64,000 nt of DNA from Procambarus clarkii (GCF_040958095.1 NC_091185.1:15860926-15924925); one strand, 5' to 3'; positions 38,040-50,379 are shown, counted from the stretch's first letter. The notes: generated by a model not told the origin, from the letters alone. Program-made: numbers and translations.

Positions 38040-39545
38040 CCAAAAATTGCGAGTACTCACCTAATTGAGCTTGAGGGGGTTGAGTTCTGGCTCTTTGGTC
38101 CCGCCTCTCAACTGTCAAGCAACAGATGTACGGATTCCAGAGCCTACTTGGCTCTATCATATCTACATTTGAAACTGTGTATGGAGTCAGCCTTCACCAC
38201 ATCACTGTCTAATGCATTTCATCTGTTAACTACTCTGACACTGAAAAAGTTCTTTCTAACGTCCCTGTGGCTCATTTGGGTACTCAGTTTCCACCTGTGT
38301 CCCCTTGTTTGCGTACCACCCATGTTAAACAGTTTATCTTTACCTACCCTGTCAATTCCTCTGAGAATTTTTTATTAATAGTGATCATGTCTCCCCTTAC
38401 TCTTCTGTCGTCTAGTGTCGTGAGGTGCATTTCTCGCAGCCTTTCTTCGTAATTCATGCCGCTTAGCTCTGGGACTAGCCTCGTGGCATATCTCTGAACT
38501 TTTTCAAGCTTCGCCTTGTGCTTGACAAGATACGGGTTCCATGCTGGGGCCGCATACTCCAGTATTGGTTTTACATATGTGGTATACAAGGTTCTGAATG
38601 ATTCCTTACACAGGTTCCTGAAGGCAGTTCTGATGTTAGCCAGCCTTGCATACGCGGCAGATGTTATTCTTTTGATGTGGGATTCAGGAGACAGGGTTGG
38701 GGTGATATCAACTCCTAGATCCTTCTCTCTGTCAATTTCATAAAGAACTTTATCTCCCGTTCTGTATCCTGTGTGTCTGGCCTCCTGTTTCCACTGCCTA
38801 GTTTCATTTCCTTACATTTACTCGGGTTGAACTTTAGTAGCCAGTTGTTGGACCATTCATGCAGTGTGTCTAGGTCATCTTGTAGTCTCATACTGTCTTC
38901 TTCCGTCTTAATCCTCCTCATAATTTTTGCAGCATCAGCAACCAATGAGAGGAATGATTCTATACCATCTGGAAGATCATTTACATATATAAGAAACAGT
39001 ATGGGTCCAAGGACTGACCCCTGCGGGACCCCACTCGTGACGTCTCGCCAATCTGAGACCTCACCCGTCAAAGTGACTCGCTGCCTTCTGTTACTTTGGT
39101 ACTCTCTTATCCAATGGAGTACCTTCCCTTACACTCCTGCCTGCATCTCCAGCTTTCGCACTAGTGTGGCACTGTGCCAAAGGCTTTCTGACAATCCAAA
39201 AGTATGCAATCTGCCCACCCCTCTCTTTCTTGTCTGATTCTTGTTGCCTGATCGTAGAATTCAATTAATCCTGTGAGCATGACTTGCCGTCCCTAAAACC
39301 ATGTTCGTATTGTGACACAGTTCTTTCGTGCCAGATGTTCGACTAGCTTTTTTCGCAAAATTTTCTCCATTAGCTTGCATGGTATGCAAGCTAGAGATAC
39401 TGGCCTGTAGCTCAGTACCTCCTGTCTATCCCTCTTCTTGTATCTCAGGACTACGTTTGCCGCCTTCCAAACGGCGACAAACGCCTTCCTCCTTCCACCT
39501 GTATACCCAAGAACACTCCACGTGTTCTTGGGTATAACCACATGT
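38040..39545 (-). mobile_element. Decayed LINE reverse transcriptase, left copy
   Basis: On the minus strand: LSYRPVSLACIPCKLMEKIL (palm start, about 39440), TSGVPQGSVLGPILFLIYVN (about 39040), VADAAKIM where FADD-type residues should be (about 38940), and the C-terminal YVKPILEYAAPAWNPYL with LEKVQRYATRLVPEL (38344-38589). The second catalytic Asp is Ala and the reading frame changes at least twice, so it is inactive. The 3' end (near 38045) reads ACTAGG/ATTAGGTGAGTACTC in minus orientation, the same terminus as other members in this window at 51885, 53938 and 39660. The direct copy is at 62676-64000. Confidence 0.85.
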
Positions 39546-40179
39546 GGAGAGTCCTGAGTAGATCTTCAATCAACTGCAATATTCATCACTGTCTGTATGG
39601 GGAGAGATTGAATGAGAACACCGGTCTATTAATGTGAGGTCATATAAATTTATCTCTGTATTCACCTAGTTGTCCTTGCGGGGGGACAATTTAAAAAAAA
39701 AAACTTTTTTTTTACACACAGTGTGTGTAAAAATAAACACACACACGTTGTGTGTCTTTTCACACACTTTGCATTCTTGTGTTTGAGTTCCTAGTGTTGA
39801 CTTTATATCAAATTCATGCTTGACGTTGACTCATTAGCACCTGTACAGGTAAGGGAAGGGTAGTCGAGGAACGGACATTTAATGGAGGATTTCAGTATGT
39901 CTGTGTTATTTGCTGTAATTCGGTCTCTGGTTGTGTATGTGATACACGTATTTACACATTTAATCAGACTGAACATTGTGTTGAAGTTGAGGTTCGGTTC
40001 AATATTATACCGTTCATTTATTAGATTTCCATGTGTATGCTCTGATATCATTTCAGAAGAAACCAATGTGTCCAGAGAGGTAAGGAGTTATCTGTTATGA
40101 TACCCTAATGTATTGATTACTGAGTTTATTGATTAATGTCTTTGGGATTTTTAATGCGATTTTGTTGTGATGTGAATTT
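39546..40179. other. Remainder of segment A, no gene recognised
   Basis: Begins with a LINE-terminus-like TATTCACCTAGTTGTCCTTG at about 39660 followed by poly-A/T and a (CA/GT) palindrome at 39714-39770. The rest to 40179 is unique with no supported gene. Confidence 0.5.
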
Positions 40180-40721
40180 CCGTTCTCACACAAGACAGTA
40201 CATATATGACTAGTGCTTAAAGTCAATATGTGGAATGTGATTTAGTACATATGTGATATATTCCCAGTTAACTTTTTTACCAAGGCTCAAACTCTTCCTC
40301 ACGTACCAATTTACGTCTCACAGTACTCGTCCATCAACGTAGATAGCTGAATAGTCGTGATTGGTTCAATTATAACGAAAATTGTAGTTTTCAGGTCCCA
40401 CATGGGTTGTGAAATTCACCTACTATTGTCCATGCTCTTATAATATTACAGATCAGCTACATCCTATTGAAGGCTCGTAGTTTTGTTTTGAGAAATATTA
40501 GTTGTTCTTAGTAAATTATAATAAGCACAATAAATTATTACATAGAATAAGTGCTTCACCAATCAATATTATATACCATAGTTTGTGCTTTAGAAATCTT
40601 TAAAGAATGTTTTGTAGGAACGCTAACAGAAAACGATGTTATGTTGGAATGTATATAGGGTAAACTACTGCAAACAGGATGGTATGGTGTGGATTATTGG
40701 AAACTAGGATTAGTATAGGGT

Positions 40722-41690
40722 CCACTACCACCTGTTAGGTGGGTAAGGGGTCCAATAACACCCGCAGGATGAGTATGGGGGTCACATCCACCCACAGGAA
40801 TGGTATGGGGATCACTTCCACCCACAGGAAGGGTATGGGATCCAATACCATCCACTGGATGTGTATTGCGTCCACTACCACCGACAGGATGGGTATGGGC
40901 TCACAACCACCCACAGGATAGGTATGGGGTCCAATACCACCCACAGGATGAGTATGGGGTCCACTATAACCCACAGGATGGGTATGGGGCTCCAACCACC
41001 CACAGAATAAGTATGGGGTACAATAACACCCACTGGATATGTATGGCATCCATTGCCCCCACAGGATGACTATAGGGTACAGTATCGCCCACAGGATTAG
41101 TATATAGGGTTCACTGCCGCCCACAGAGTCGGTATGGGGTCCACCGCCACCCACAGGGTCGGTATGGGGTCCACTACCGCCCACAGGGTCGCTATGAAGT
41201 CAACTACCGTCCACAGGGTCGGTAGGGGTCCACTACCGCCCACAGGGTCGGCAGGGGGTCCACTGCCACCCACTGGGTCGGTAGGGGGTCCACTGCCGCC
41301 CACAGGATCGATAGGGGGTCCACTGCCGCCCACAGGGTCGATATGGGGGGGTCCACTACCGCCCACAGGATCGATAGGGGGTCCACTGCCGCCCACAGGG
41401 TCGGTAGGGGGTCCACTGCCGCCCACACGTTCGGTAGGGGTCCACTGCCGCCCACAGGGTCGGTAGGGGGTCCACTGCCGCCCACAGGATCGATAGGGGG
41501 TCCACTGCCGCCCACAGGGTCGATAGGGGGTCCCTTACCGCCCACAGGGTCTCTATGAAGTCAACTACCGCCCATAGTGTTTGTATAGTGTCCACTATCG
41601 CCCATAGTGTTATTATGGGGTCCACTACCCCTCATAGGGTCGGTATGGGGGTCCATTACTACCCACAGGGTGTGTCTGGGGTCTATTTTG
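40722..41690 (+). repeat. 30-bp minisatellite (CCACAGGGTCGGTAGGGGGT), left arm
   Basis: Units of about 30 bp made of CCACAGGGTCGGTAGGGGGT plus CCACTGCCGC, diverging at both ends. The mirror copy is at 59645-60612. Open frames of 70-150 codons on both strands are translations of the repeat. Confidence 0.92.
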
Positions 41691-41755
41691 GCAATACTGC
41701 TTTTCCAATCTCATTTGTTGTTCAATGTAAAATATTTGTTGCTCGACTTGCAACA

Positions 41756-42312
<557 letters not shown>

Positions 42313-42465
42313 ATGGATCTACCTAGTACATCAAATGGTAAGGAATTACTAAACTGTACAAAGTTTTATGCTAGAACATTTGTTACAGTCCCCTGTTCTA
42401 TGTGTACTCCATCACATAGTGACGGAGTATGTGGGAATAATTTTGTTAACACTGTCCATTTGACA

Positions 42466-43040
42466 TGGTGGTGGTGTATGGTGCTGGTGGTGTATGGTGC
42501 TGGTGGTGTATGATGCTGATGGTGTATGATGCTGATGGTGTATGATGCTGATGGTGTATGATGCTGATGGTGTATGATGCTGGTGTATGGTGCTGGTGGT
42601 GTATGATGCTGGTGGTGTATGATGCTGGTGGTGTATGATTCTGGTGGAGTATGATGCTGATGGTGTATGATGCTGATGGTGTATGATGCTGATGGTGTAT
42701 GATGCTGATGGTGTATGATGCTGATGGTGTATGATGCTGATGGTGTATGATGCTGGTGGTGTATGGTGCTGGTGGTGTATGATGCTGGTGGTGTATGGTG
42801 CTGGTGGTGTATGATGCTGGTGGTGTATGGTGCTGGTGGTGTATGGTGCTGGTGGTGTATGGTGTATGATGCTGGTGGTGTATTATGCTGATGGTGTATG
42901 ATGCTGGTGATGTATGATGCTGATGGTGTATGATGCTGGTGGTGTATGATGCTGGTGGTGTATGATGCTGGTGGTGTATGGTGCTGTTGGTGTATGATGC
43001 TGGTGGTGTATGGTGCTGGTGGTGTTTGATGGTGGTGGTG
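42466..43040 (+). repeat. 15-bp minisatellite (TGGTGTATGATGCTG), left arm
   Basis: About 38 units of TGGTGTATGATGCTG with G/A changes, lying in intron 1 of the arm gene. Mirror copy at 58300-58866. Long open frames here (His/Thr/Pro/Ser-rich) are repeat translations. Confidence 0.93.
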
Positions 43041-43052
43041 AATCTGACACTG

Positions 43053-43055
<3 letters not shown>

Positions 43056-43103
<48 letters not shown>

Positions 43104-43297
43104 GGGTACCACCTCTGGTGCAAGTGTAGGGACCCATAGCCTCGGAGAAGAAAATAAAGAGTACTCAGAGAAGACCTTGTGGATCCTCACTGAACACTTT
43201 CATATTTTCTTCTCCTACCACCCTTATTCTTTTGGTATGTGTGTATATTTATCTAACTTTATTTGAAAACGTCATTACACAAAAAAAGTTACAATAT

Positions 43298-43366
<69 letters not shown>
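43056..43366. repeat. Two (TA)n tracts flanking unique sequence, left arm
   Basis: TA tracts at 43056-43100 and 43300-43366. The first is where the right arm carries an additional foldback element and a longer TA tract. Confidence 0.9.
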
Positions 43367-43371
<5 letters not shown>

Positions 43372-43989
43372 TTTTTCTTCCAATAATATAGTATTCGCTT
43401 GAAATTAACAGCCTGGTCAATCAGGCTGTTGGATTCAACTCCTCTCAGTTTTGTTATACGAGTTACAGCATGGTTAATCACATCCAAAATTAAAGTTATT
43501 TCCAGATGCAGTCCTAAAATTTTTAACATTGCTCTCACTAGTGTTAATGTAGATTATTTCATAATTTAAATAATATATTTAATTACTGTAGTACATTTTA
43601 ACAACAATTTAACTTATAATTTTTGCAGCATAGGTCATTTGAATATAAGTATTTTATTAGAAACTATTTCCTTCAGGTCTTCAGGGAAAATTCTTGAGGA
43701 GATGCACAAACTGCAAACAATGTGTGCATGTCCGAAGCAATGTTTGCAAGTTCTGCCAGTGTGACTTCCGAAACAGTAGAGAATTAATGAAGAAAGAAGA
43801 GGAAGCCCGTTTTCTACTTAAAGGCAAGAAGGCTTTAGAACGAAATACAGCAAGCCGGGTTCTACGAAGGATTGAAAATCAGGTATTGAAGTTTGTCTAC
43901 ATCTGTTGTATTCATTTGTATTCTTCTTATGCTGAACTTGCTTGATAAGGTATAGAATCAACATGAATAATGCTGTACAGTACTTACAT

Positions 43990-44575
43990 ACTATTTGTTT
44001 ATTTATTTATATACAAGTTAGCACACTGGGATTATGAGAGTACATAGCATTGATGTTTTTACATTCTTGTAAAGCCATTAGCACACATAGTGTTTTGGGC
44101 AGGTCCTTAATCTAACAGATAATTTTAAATAGGCAATTTAAAGCTTAAATGGAAAAAAATTGGCTGGTACATTGTAAGAAAGTATCACAAAGATTACTAT
44201 GTACATTAAAGTAAAATTTGAGGGTTATCAACATATAAATTGTAGCATAATTTGAGGAATATTTCAAGGTATAATATAGTAAGATATGCATTCAATATAA
44301 CAATCATGATATAAGGTGATAGCAATGATTACAATGGAAAAGTTGTATGGTTTAGGCACATATATTCTGGCATTGGATTTCATAAGATACAGTGCGAGTT
44401 TAATACACTAGTTAGGAAACTATCAAGAAAAAATTTAGGTACTTTTTGGTTTTATTTTTTAAAATGGCAGAAGTTGGACAGTTTTTAAATTTGTTAGCGA
44501 GTGAGTTCCATAGACAAGGTCCCTTTATTTGCATAGTGTATTTACACAGAATAACTTTGACTCTGGGGATATCAA

Positions 44576-44636
<61 letters not shown>

Positions 44637-45210
44637 CAATTCAATCATCTCTGTCATTGATGTATATGGCAAAAAGTGTGTGGCCCAATACAGCACTATG
44701 TCTTAACGTAATGGGTCCAAGGGCCCATAAGGTCTCGACAGCATTAAGGGCCCTTTAGCAAACCAGTGTGCTGGGGCCCCTATGACACCCATGACGTCTT
44801 TGTATCATTTCAAGTTTGTACATGTACTTCTTAAGATATGGGCACCATACAACTGCTGCATATTCTAGCTTTTGTCTAAAAAAATCATGAACAATTTATT
44901 TATTATTTATCCATGAATGCCAGAACTAAACCCTGTGGTACTCCACTCGTGACATTTCTCCAGTCCAATACATTGCCTCTGATTACTGCCCTCATTTTTC
45001 TATCAGTTTGAAATTTTTTAATCCATGTTAGAAGCTTACCTGTCACCCCTCCAATATGTTCCAGTTTCCAGAACAAACTCTTATGTGGAATTCTGTTGAA
45101 TGCCTCTTTTAGGTCCAGATAGATGCAGTCAACCCAACCATATCTTTCCTGTAAAATTTCTGCGGCTCGATCATAGTAACTGATTAAATTTGTTACACAG
45201 GATCTTCCAT
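43990..45210 (-). mobile_element. LINE with internal deletion, in intron 2 of the left gene copy
   Basis: Minus strand, mirror of 55815-57035. It encodes GWVDCIYLDLKEAFNRIPH and VTSGVPQGLVL (44905-45205), jumps directly to KLEYAAVVWCPYLKKYMYKL, and ends with the C-terminal block IKGPCLWNSLANKFKNCP and KTKKYLNFF (44412-44600). The FADD catalytic segment between is missing. The tail side has (TTTA)-type repeats near 44000. Confidence 0.8.
44579..44631. repeat. (TA)n inside the left-arm LINE
   Basis: Pure TA, 53 bp, within the 3' half of the LINE; the mirror copy at 56384-56440 is longer and holds an AAAT interruption. Confidence 0.93.
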
Positions 45211-45605
45211 TTCAAAATTTTTTATTTTTTATTTTTATTTTTTTTCCAGCACGCACAAGGAAGCTTGATGCAGATAAACTTACATTAGGATCAGAAGGTG
45301 ATAGCGATAATGCCTTGGAAAAAAATCCTGACGAGCTACAAGTGCAGCAGGTGCATAAAGTCCAAAAAGTACCGCAGGTGCAAGAAATTCAACAAGTACA
45401 AAAAGTTCCGCAGGTGGAACATTTACAAAAAGTTCCGCAGGTGCAACAAGGGCTACCATTAGCAATCATTCAGAAACAGCAAGAAGTACAAGTAGTAAAA
45501 TTTGAACCACAGGGAACTACACCAGGAAAACAGTGTAGTAACAACGGAATGGGAATTTTAAAATACCTGAGGAAACAGGTAAAAAAGGACAAACAATAGA
45601 AATGG

Positions 45606-46330
45606 TTCCTTACACCTTATTATTTGGTAGTTTATAGGTATTTTACTTATAATACTTTATATTATGTCTACAGTTTATAATTTAGTTTACAGTTAATTTA
45701 CTTTTCAACTTCCATATCTTACATGAAGGATTTTTACTGTTTTTCATTTTTAAAACCTTATTAGTATCATTTATAGTTTAGTGTCAATTCACTTATAATA
45801 CAATATATGGAATAATTTACTAAATTCATTTAACTATAATAAATTTAAATAAACATTTTTACCCCAGGATGAGTTTCAGTCACCCTACCCAAAAAATTAA
45901 TGTTTCTTTATTACTAATCTTGTGAGAGGTAGCTTATTGTGCAGCCCATACTCATTCTGTGAGTGTTAGTTTATTGTGCACCCCATAGTCATCATGTCAC
46001 CCAAGCCTGCTGCAGCTGCACCTGAGGGGTGGTGTAGGGAACCATTAGTGTACTATTATGATTTGAGAGAGAGAATGCTCTGTGGACAGAGCATCAATAT
46101 GGCTTAAGGCATTGAGCTTTGCCTCAAGATGAAGCTTGGGCTGATCTCTGATTTGCTTCTTGGGAGTCTTCATTTACGTGCACCCCATACTCAACCACTT
46201 TGTAGTAATTAATTGTGCAACCCATACTCATCCTGTTACCAGTAGTTTGTGCAACCCATACTTATCCTGTGATCCCTATCCCTCTACTTCAAGTCCCTCA
46301 AGGGGCGCACGAATTCAGTTTGGCATACTG
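45606..46330. other. Start of spacer S, no gene recognised
   Basis: AT-rich sequence that replaces the terminal exon side of the gene. An AATAAA (about 45849) is present. ATGCTCTGT-GG-ACAGAGCAT near 46073 is a perfect short hairpin. Several GTGCA-CCCATACTCA phrases recur between 45950 and 46260. Confidence 0.45.
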
Positions 46331-46372
46331 CATCCTGCCTTCCCATCCCTAGCTACTGACCCATCACAATAT
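46331..46372. repeat. 42-bp direct repeat, copy 1, left of LINE cluster
   Basis: CATCCTGCCTTCCCATCCCT then AGCTACTGACCCATCACAAT and AT. The same word occurs twice at 47879-47963, flanking the LINE cluster on its right. Confidence 0.9.
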
Positions 46373-46530
46373 TTTATTTTATTTTATTTATATATATACA
46401 AGTAGGTACATTGGGGTTGTGAGAATACATTGAATAGTACAGTATTTACAATCTTGTAAATCCACTAGTATGCGCAGCGTTTCAGGCAGGTCCTTAATCT
46501 AACAGATAATTTTAAGTAGGTAATTTCTAT
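46373..46530 (-). mobile_element. LINE 3' end fragment
   Basis: Minus orientation, with TTTA repeats followed by a conserved 3' UTR phrase also found at 44080 (GGCAGGTCCTTAATCTAACA). Non-coding remnant. Confidence 0.6.
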
Positions 46531-46584
46531 CAGAATTGATAAATGATAATAAATACATTGTTTACATACATACATTACAAATAC

Positions 46585-47119
46585 ATACATATAAGCTCAA
46601 AAGCTTCATTGAAGGTTGTAACAGAACCCATGAGCACCACACCAGAAATAAATAGTTTTGATATTCCAAGAGTACGACTTAATCAAACTAGAAATGCTCT
46701 ACAAATCAAGGGACCCAGAATGTGGAATGATCTTCCCAACCATGTTAAAGACTGTACCTCTCTCAACCAGTTTAAGATAAAAACTAAACACTACCTAATA
46801 AATTCACTAACCTACCTTACCCCTCTATTGTCAACCCATGTCCGTTATTTTTTTTTTTTTTTTTAATCAACACTGTTTGTCAACCTATTGTATTTGTGCT
46901 GCTTTTTCAGTCATGTTCCCTCTTTTTTTTTATCTTTATTTGTATTTGTTCTCAACACATTTTATTCTTTATGCTCAATTAGTATTAAGTTCTAGATATT
47001 AATGTTTTTCCTGCCCGAAACGCGTTGCGTAATAGTGGCTTTAGGCATTGTATGTACTAGCTCTATCTATATATCGATCCATTAATGTAACATTACTTGT
47101 ATGTATGTACCTTACCTGA

Positions 47120-47152
<33 letters not shown>

Positions 47153-47157
47153 TACAA
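46585..47157 (+). mobile_element. LINE 3' end: C-terminal coding block, 3' UTR and (TTTA)n tail
   Basis: Plus strand: FDIPRVRLNQTRNALQIKGP and MWNDLPNHVKDCTSLNQF, the C-terminus of the same LINE group as in the arms. A 3' UTR with CTGCCCGAAACGCGTTGCG and an AATAAA (near 47123) follows, ending in (TTTA)n at 47130-47157. Upstream it is 5'-truncated, as is usual for LINEs. Confidence 0.8.
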
Positions 47158-47878
47158 GTTTAACTCTGGGGATATCAAAGAGATATTTATTTCTGGTGTG
47201 GTGATAATGGGTCCTATTACATCTGTCCAGGAAGAGTTTCAGAGCAGGATTTGCATTTAAGAACAGAGTTTTGTAAATGTAGTTGACACAAGAGAATTTA
47301 TGGAGTGAGATTATGTTTAGCATGTTTAGGGAGTTAAACAAGGGGGCTGAGTGTTGTCTGAAAGCAGAATTTGATATTATTCTGATAGCAGATTTTTGCT
47401 GGGTGATGATGGACTTGAGGTGGTTTGCAGTGGTTGAACCCCATGCACAGATACCATAGTTGAGATAGGGATAGATTAGTGTATAATATAGAGAGATGAG
47501 AGCAGGGTTAGGTACATAATATCTGATTTTGGAGAGTATACCAACTGTTTTAGAGACTTTCTTAGTTATGTGTTGTATGTGGGTACTGAAGTTGAGTCTC
47601 TTGTCTAAGAATAGACCAAGAAACTTTCCATCATTGTTATTGCTAATGTTTACATTGTCATCTGAAGCTGAATTGCATTTGTAGATTTGCTTCCAAATAA
47701 GATGTAGTAGGTCTTTTCTATGTTAAGTGTTAGTTTGTTGGTTGACATCCATAAGTGGACTTTTTTTAGTTCATTATTAACAACATTACAGTATTTAGTG
47801 TATGTGGGTTGGGGTTGGAGTAGATGAGTGTAGTATCATCAGCAAACAATATAGGTTTCAGAATGTTAAGAACATATA
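47158..47878 (-). mobile_element. LINE reverse transcriptase, second half
   Basis: Minus strand: LKPILFADDTTLIYSNPNPH (about 47820-47870) carries an intact FADD catalytic box; then YPYLNYGICAWG and the C-terminal block ending NKYLFDIPRVKL. Frames change several times between. It is joined head-on to the preceding plus-strand LINE end at 47157. Confidence 0.8.
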
Positions 47879-47963
47879 CATCCTGCCTTCCCATCCCTAG
47901 CTACTGACCCATCACAATATACATCCTGCCTTCCCATCCCTAGCTACTGACCCATCACAATAT
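47879..47963. repeat. 42-bp direct repeat, copies 2 and 3 in tandem (period 43)
   Basis: Two adjacent copies of the word at 46331-46372. Together the three copies bracket the LINE cluster 46373-47878. Confidence 0.92.
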
Positions 47964-48388
47964 ACATGTAGTAGAGTGTTTTCTGTAGGCAATTTTCTAA
48001 TTATACAATCATATGTTGCCCTCAGCTCTCCTATTTCATACATACTTTTTTTCTTTTGCAAGGGAGTAATTACTACATCTACATTACAATCCTCCCATGG
48101 TGGTGTAAATTTTCTCTTGGGCACAGCAATACACTCTGAAATAACATCATACTTAATAACATTAGAACATAAGGTATTCATATATGCTCTTTTCTTCATC
48201 ATACATTGTTCAGTACTTCCCACCTTTTGAACTGAGAGGACCAATTCATTAGCTCCCCCACCTCTCATTAATCTAATGGCAGAAGCTACATTTATCTCTG
48301 CAATTCTATCCCCAATACTCTGCAGATTCAACTCCATCCTGATTTTCTCAATCATAGCATTTCTTGGGCATCCTAAGATAATTCTCAT
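47964..48388 (-). pseudogene. LINE reverse transcriptase C-terminus with start of RNase H
   Basis: An open frame of 158 codons on the minus strand (48388-47912). RMELNLQSIGDRIAEINVA is a thumb-type segment of LINEs of the I/R1/Jockey group; LLHVYCDGSVARDGKAGC is the first strand of RNase H with its catalytic Asp. RNase H is cut off where the 42-bp repeats begin. The frame is otherwise intact, so the fragment is not very old. A different LINE family from those around it. Confidence 0.7.
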
Positions 48389-48399
48389 GGCTTCATTTT

Positions 48400-48880
48400 G
48401 TACCTGTGGGAGGTTGGTGCTGGGGTTACTGTGGGAGGTGTACTGTGTGAGGTTGGTGTTGGGGTTACCTGTAGGAGGTGTACTGTGGGAGGTTGGTGCT
48501 GGGGTTACCTGTGGGAGGTGTACTGTGGGAGGTGTACTGTGGGAGGTTGGTGTTGTGTACTGTGGGAGGTTGGTGTTGGGGTTACTGTGGGAGGTGTACT
48601 GTGGGAGGTTGGTGTTGTGTACTGTGGGAGGTTGGTGCTGGGGTTACCTGTGGGATGTGTACTGTGGGAGGTTGGTGTTGTGTACTGTGGGAGGTTGGTG
48701 TTGGGGTTACTGTGGGAGGTTGGTGCTGGGGTTACCTGTGGGAGGTGTACTGTGGGAGGTTGGTGCTGGGGTTACCTGTGGGAGGTGTACTGTGGGAGGT
48801 TGGTGTTGGGGTTACCTGTGGGAGGTTGGTGTTGGGGTTACTGTGGGAGGTGTACTGTAGGAGGTTGGTGTTGGGGTATT
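48400..48880 (+). repeat. GT-rich minisatellite (GGGAGGTTGGTGCTGGGGTT)
   Basis: Variable combination of words GTGTACTGTGGGAG, GTTGGTGYTGGGGTTAC and CTGTGGGAG with no single strict period. Three open frames are repeat translations. Confidence 0.88.
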
Positions 48881-49437
48881 CACCTAGTATATCTTGTTTC
48901 TGGGTGTACTAACCTAGTATATGTTGCGTGTGTGTGTGTATACTCACCTAGTCTCACCTAGAATATCTTGTGTGTAAGTACTCAACTAGTACTCACCTAG
49001 TATACCTTGTATGTGTGTATTCACCTTGTATATCTTGTTTCTGGGTGTACTAACTTAGTATATGTTGCGTGTGTGTGTATACTCACCTAGTCTCACCTAG
49101 AATATCTTGTGTGTAAGTACTCAACTAGTACTCACCTAGTATACCTTGTATGTGTGTATTCACCTAGTATATCTTGTTTCTGGGTGTACTAACTTAGTAT
49201 ATGTTGCGTGTGTGTGTATACTCACCTAGTCTCACCTAGAATATCTTGTGTGTAAGTACTCAACTAGTACTCACCTAGTATACCTTGTATGTGTGTATTC
49301 ACCTAGTATATCTTGTTTCTGGGTGTACTAACTTAGTATATGTTGCGTGTGTGTGTATACTCACCTAGTCTCACCTAGAATATCTTGTGTGTAAGTACTC
49401 AACTAGTACTCACCTAGTATACCTTGTCAGACCTTGC
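48881..49437. repeat. 139-bp tandem repeat, four copies
   Basis: Units start with CACCTAGTATATCTTG at 48881, 49022 (as CACCTTG), 49161 and 49300; the first unit is 141 bp by an extra TG pair. Each unit contains three to four copies of ACTCACCTAGT, so the minus strand is filled with AG-GTGAGT words. Confidence 0.93.
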
Positions 49438-50039
49438 CTATACCCTATACAGACCTTGTGTGTGTGTACGATCATATGTGGCATTCTTCCAAGAAAAGGA
49501 GTTAGAAATGAAACGGTATAATCAGATCCTTTTATACAACACATTGAGAAAGAATAAAGGTTAAGTGTGGTATCAGTAAGATTTACACACTAGTCCACAC
49601 TTGCGTGGTGTACAATATGTGTGTGTACAATGTAAGTGGAGGCAGAGTTGGAGGGAGGGAAATGTAGTTGGTGGACCTGTGGTCAGGGTGGCTCCAGAGG
49701 TAGGGTGTCAAATTTCAGTGTTTATGGCAGGGTAAGGGAATGGTCGTCGGTGGTCTTGTGATTCAATATTTTCTTGTTGTCGCTAAGTTACACTTTTTCA
49801 GGTCTATATAGTACAATGGCCAGTCCTCATGTACCTAGTAATTATGTACCTTAAATTATGTACGTAAATTATGTAATTATGTTCATGTACCTAGTAGCTA
49901 GTAGTTATAGTGTCAGTTGGGGGTTAATGGGCCAGGCCGAGCGTGCCTGTGCCCCACAAATATCACCCTTATTGCTGACTAGTTGGTATAACGGCTTTTC
50001 CCAAACCTCTCTCTCGCCAGAATTATACTGACATGTGAA
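49438..50039. other. No gene recognised
   Basis: Unique sequence with GT-rich stretches and short TACCTAGTA-type words (49830-49905). No supported gene. Confidence 0.55.
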
Positions 50040-50379
50040 TATCTTTGGCAGTTGATGAATCCTAAATATAAATAATAAATAAATAAATGTTTATTTAGGT
50101 AAGGTACATCCATACAAGAAATTTTTACAAAGATTGGTGGACTTATAGATAGATTCATACATTGCATAACTGCATGGCATAACTGGCAATCCCCTCACAG
50201 TGTTCAAGTGAGAACTGGATAAGCACCTCCAAAGGATACCCAAGTATGCCAAGTATGCTGCCCTGAGGAACACCAATGTTGATGGGTAGGGTGGGAGAAA
50301 TTGAATTATTCACAGAAACATACTGGAGCCTGTCAGTGAGGTACGTAGGATTTGAGGTATTGCAGGGGATACAAGACAC
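50040..50379 (-). mobile_element. LINE remnant: reverse-transcriptase motif joined to 3' end
   Basis: Minus strand: SNPTYLTDRLQYVSVNNSIS, then INIGVPQGSILGIL (reverse transcriptase motif with GVPQGS), abruptly followed by 3' UTR sequence and a (TTTA)n-type tail at 50077-50098. A large internal deletion is implied. Confidence 0.7.

Larger units (their letters stand above)
36524..40179 (+). repeat. Segment A, left copy of a direct duplication
   Basis: From 36524 this segment matches 61160 onward with a constant offset of 24,636 to the last base of the window (64000 equals 39364). No indel is needed over 2,841 bp and every region compared is identical, including all conceptual translations. The left copy continues to 40179, where arm B begins. 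It holds a palindromic ATCAATGA cluster, a tRNA-like sequence and a decayed LINE. Confidence 0.95.
42313..45578 (+). pseudogene. Multi-exon zinc-ribbon gene, left copy, 3'-truncated
   Basis: Exon 1 is 42313-42337 (MDLPSTSN plus one base) with donor GTAAGG. Exon 2 is 43677-43882, after TTTCCTTCAG; it joins exon 1 in phase 1 and encodes CTNCKQCVHVRSNVCKFC, a CX2CX10CX2C zinc ribbon like UPF0547 proteins, then a basic helix (ELMKKEEEARFLLKGKKALE). Exon 3 is 45250-45578, after TTTTTTCCAG; it encodes acidic and Gln/Val-rich repeats (VQKVPQVQ, LQKVPQVQQ) and ends at donor CAG-GTAAAA. Exon 2 ends in phase 0 but exon 3 needs phase 1, so a small exon is missing or the gene is broken. The candidate terminal exon of the other copy lies outside the arm and is absent here. 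Function unknown; nuclear or nucleic-acid binding would be a guess. Confidence 0.5.

Noticed and set aside
40735-41625. Gly/Pro-rich frames on both strands, mirrored at 59706-60696.
   Set aside because: Translations of the 30-bp minisatellite.
42446-43137. His/Thr/Ser/Pro frames, mirrored at 58176-58965.
   Set aside because: Translations of the 15-bp minisatellite and TA repeats.
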